This document shows, piece by piece, positions 63,867-64,000 of a DNA stretch of 64,000 bases. Source of the stretch: Bradyrhizobium sp. CB1717 (GTDB lineage: Bacteria > Pseudomonadota > Alphaproteobacteria > Rhizobiales > Xanthobacteraceae); contig NZ_CP121666.1 of NCBI RefSeq assembly GCF_029714325.1, positions 1,550,001 through 1,614,000 of the forward strand, given 5' to 3'. Under the pieces are notes generated by a model. The model saw only the letters and a program-made list of their open reading frames with translations. It searched no databases and was not told the DNA's origin. How positions within the stretch are numbered: the stretch's first letter is position 1; each line of letters starts with the position of its first letter. The position numbers and the translations under genes are program-made.

Positions 63867-64000
63867 CAGGATTTGGTCCAGCGTGCGGCGGCCTCGTCGT
63901 CGCGGGCGTGGGCCTCGACCCAGCCGGTGCCGGTGGCGCTCTCTTCCTTCTTCCAGAACGGGGCGCTGGTCTTGAGATAGTCCATCAGGAACTCGGCGGC
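63866..64000 (-). CDS. moaE: Molybdopterin synthase catalytic subunit, C-terminal end only
   Basis: Only the last 44 codons plus stop are inside the window; the start lies beyond the right edge. The visible end (AEFLMDYLKTSAPFWKKEE, then WVEAHARDDEAAARW) is the highly conserved MoaE C-terminus, including the K-x-x-A-P-F-W-K-K segment with the catalytic Lys. It inserts dithiolene sulfur into precursor Z with MoaD. Its stop shares one base with the prmB start. Confidence 0.9.
   Translation of the reverse strand, partial: AAEFLMDYLKTSAPFWKKEESATGTGWVEAHARDDEAAARWTKS

Overview
The window is GC-rich, gene-dense bacterial chromosome. The gene set (TorF-type porin, groESL under a CIRCE element, CheZ with an alphaproteobacterial CheY, HisZ/HisG, UbiA-RsmE, DUF4170-acyltransferase-WaaA-LpxK, LspA-IleS beside paired M16 peptidases, DUF2076, DUF2093 and DUF6101-like proteins) fits an alphaproteobacterium of the Bradyrhizobium/Rhodopseudomonas group, most likely Bradyrhizobium. 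Assignment is by recognition only; no search was run. I see no rRNA, tRNA, CRISPR array, insertion sequence or prophage.

Layout: 0-6 kb holds an outer-membrane porin, a BacA/YddA-type ABC transporter and an L-lactate permease. 5.7-13.7 kb has secreted proteins of unknown function, groES-groEL, a lipoprotein, CheZ, an L,D-transpeptidase and a DUF2076 protein. 13.7-18.8 kb carries a GT2 glycosyltransferase coupled to a YdjC deacetylase, then hisZ-hisG and rsmE. 19-27 kb carries a secreted protein coupled to ubiA, a DUF6101-like gene, then pmbA, an inositol-monophosphatase-family gene and a four-gene lipid A/Kdo run. 27-32 kb is a looser, repeat-rich stretch of small proteins plus a hydrolase-like protein and xseA. 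32-42 kb has a hydrolase/membrane-protein/regulator operon, purD, a dehalogenase-like hydrolase, tadA divergent from a very long RluB-type pseudouridine synthase, rsmD, mutL and a ribbon-helix-helix protein.

42.5-45.5 kb is a four-gene minus-strand operon: cytochrome c, VOC protein, Tat-exported small subunit and GMC flavoprotein. It looks like a periplasmic dehydrogenase with its own electron acceptor and an unexpected VOC partner, and is the best candidate here for an uncharacterised system. 45.8-55.2 kb has arfB, two coupled M16 peptidases (one lacking the zinc motif), a DUF3035-like protein, lspA, ileS and ribF. 55.4-64 kb has a single-domain CheY, a HAD hydrolase, a membrane protein with a degenerate EAL domain (TipF-like), a CadC-like wHTH-TPR regulator divergent from a methyltransferase, a BrkB/holin-like membrane pair, prmB and the 3' end of moaE.

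A striking feature is the number of short intergenic palindromic repeats. At least six sequence families, 50-150 bp each, sit almost always just after stop codons, sometimes two families back to back.
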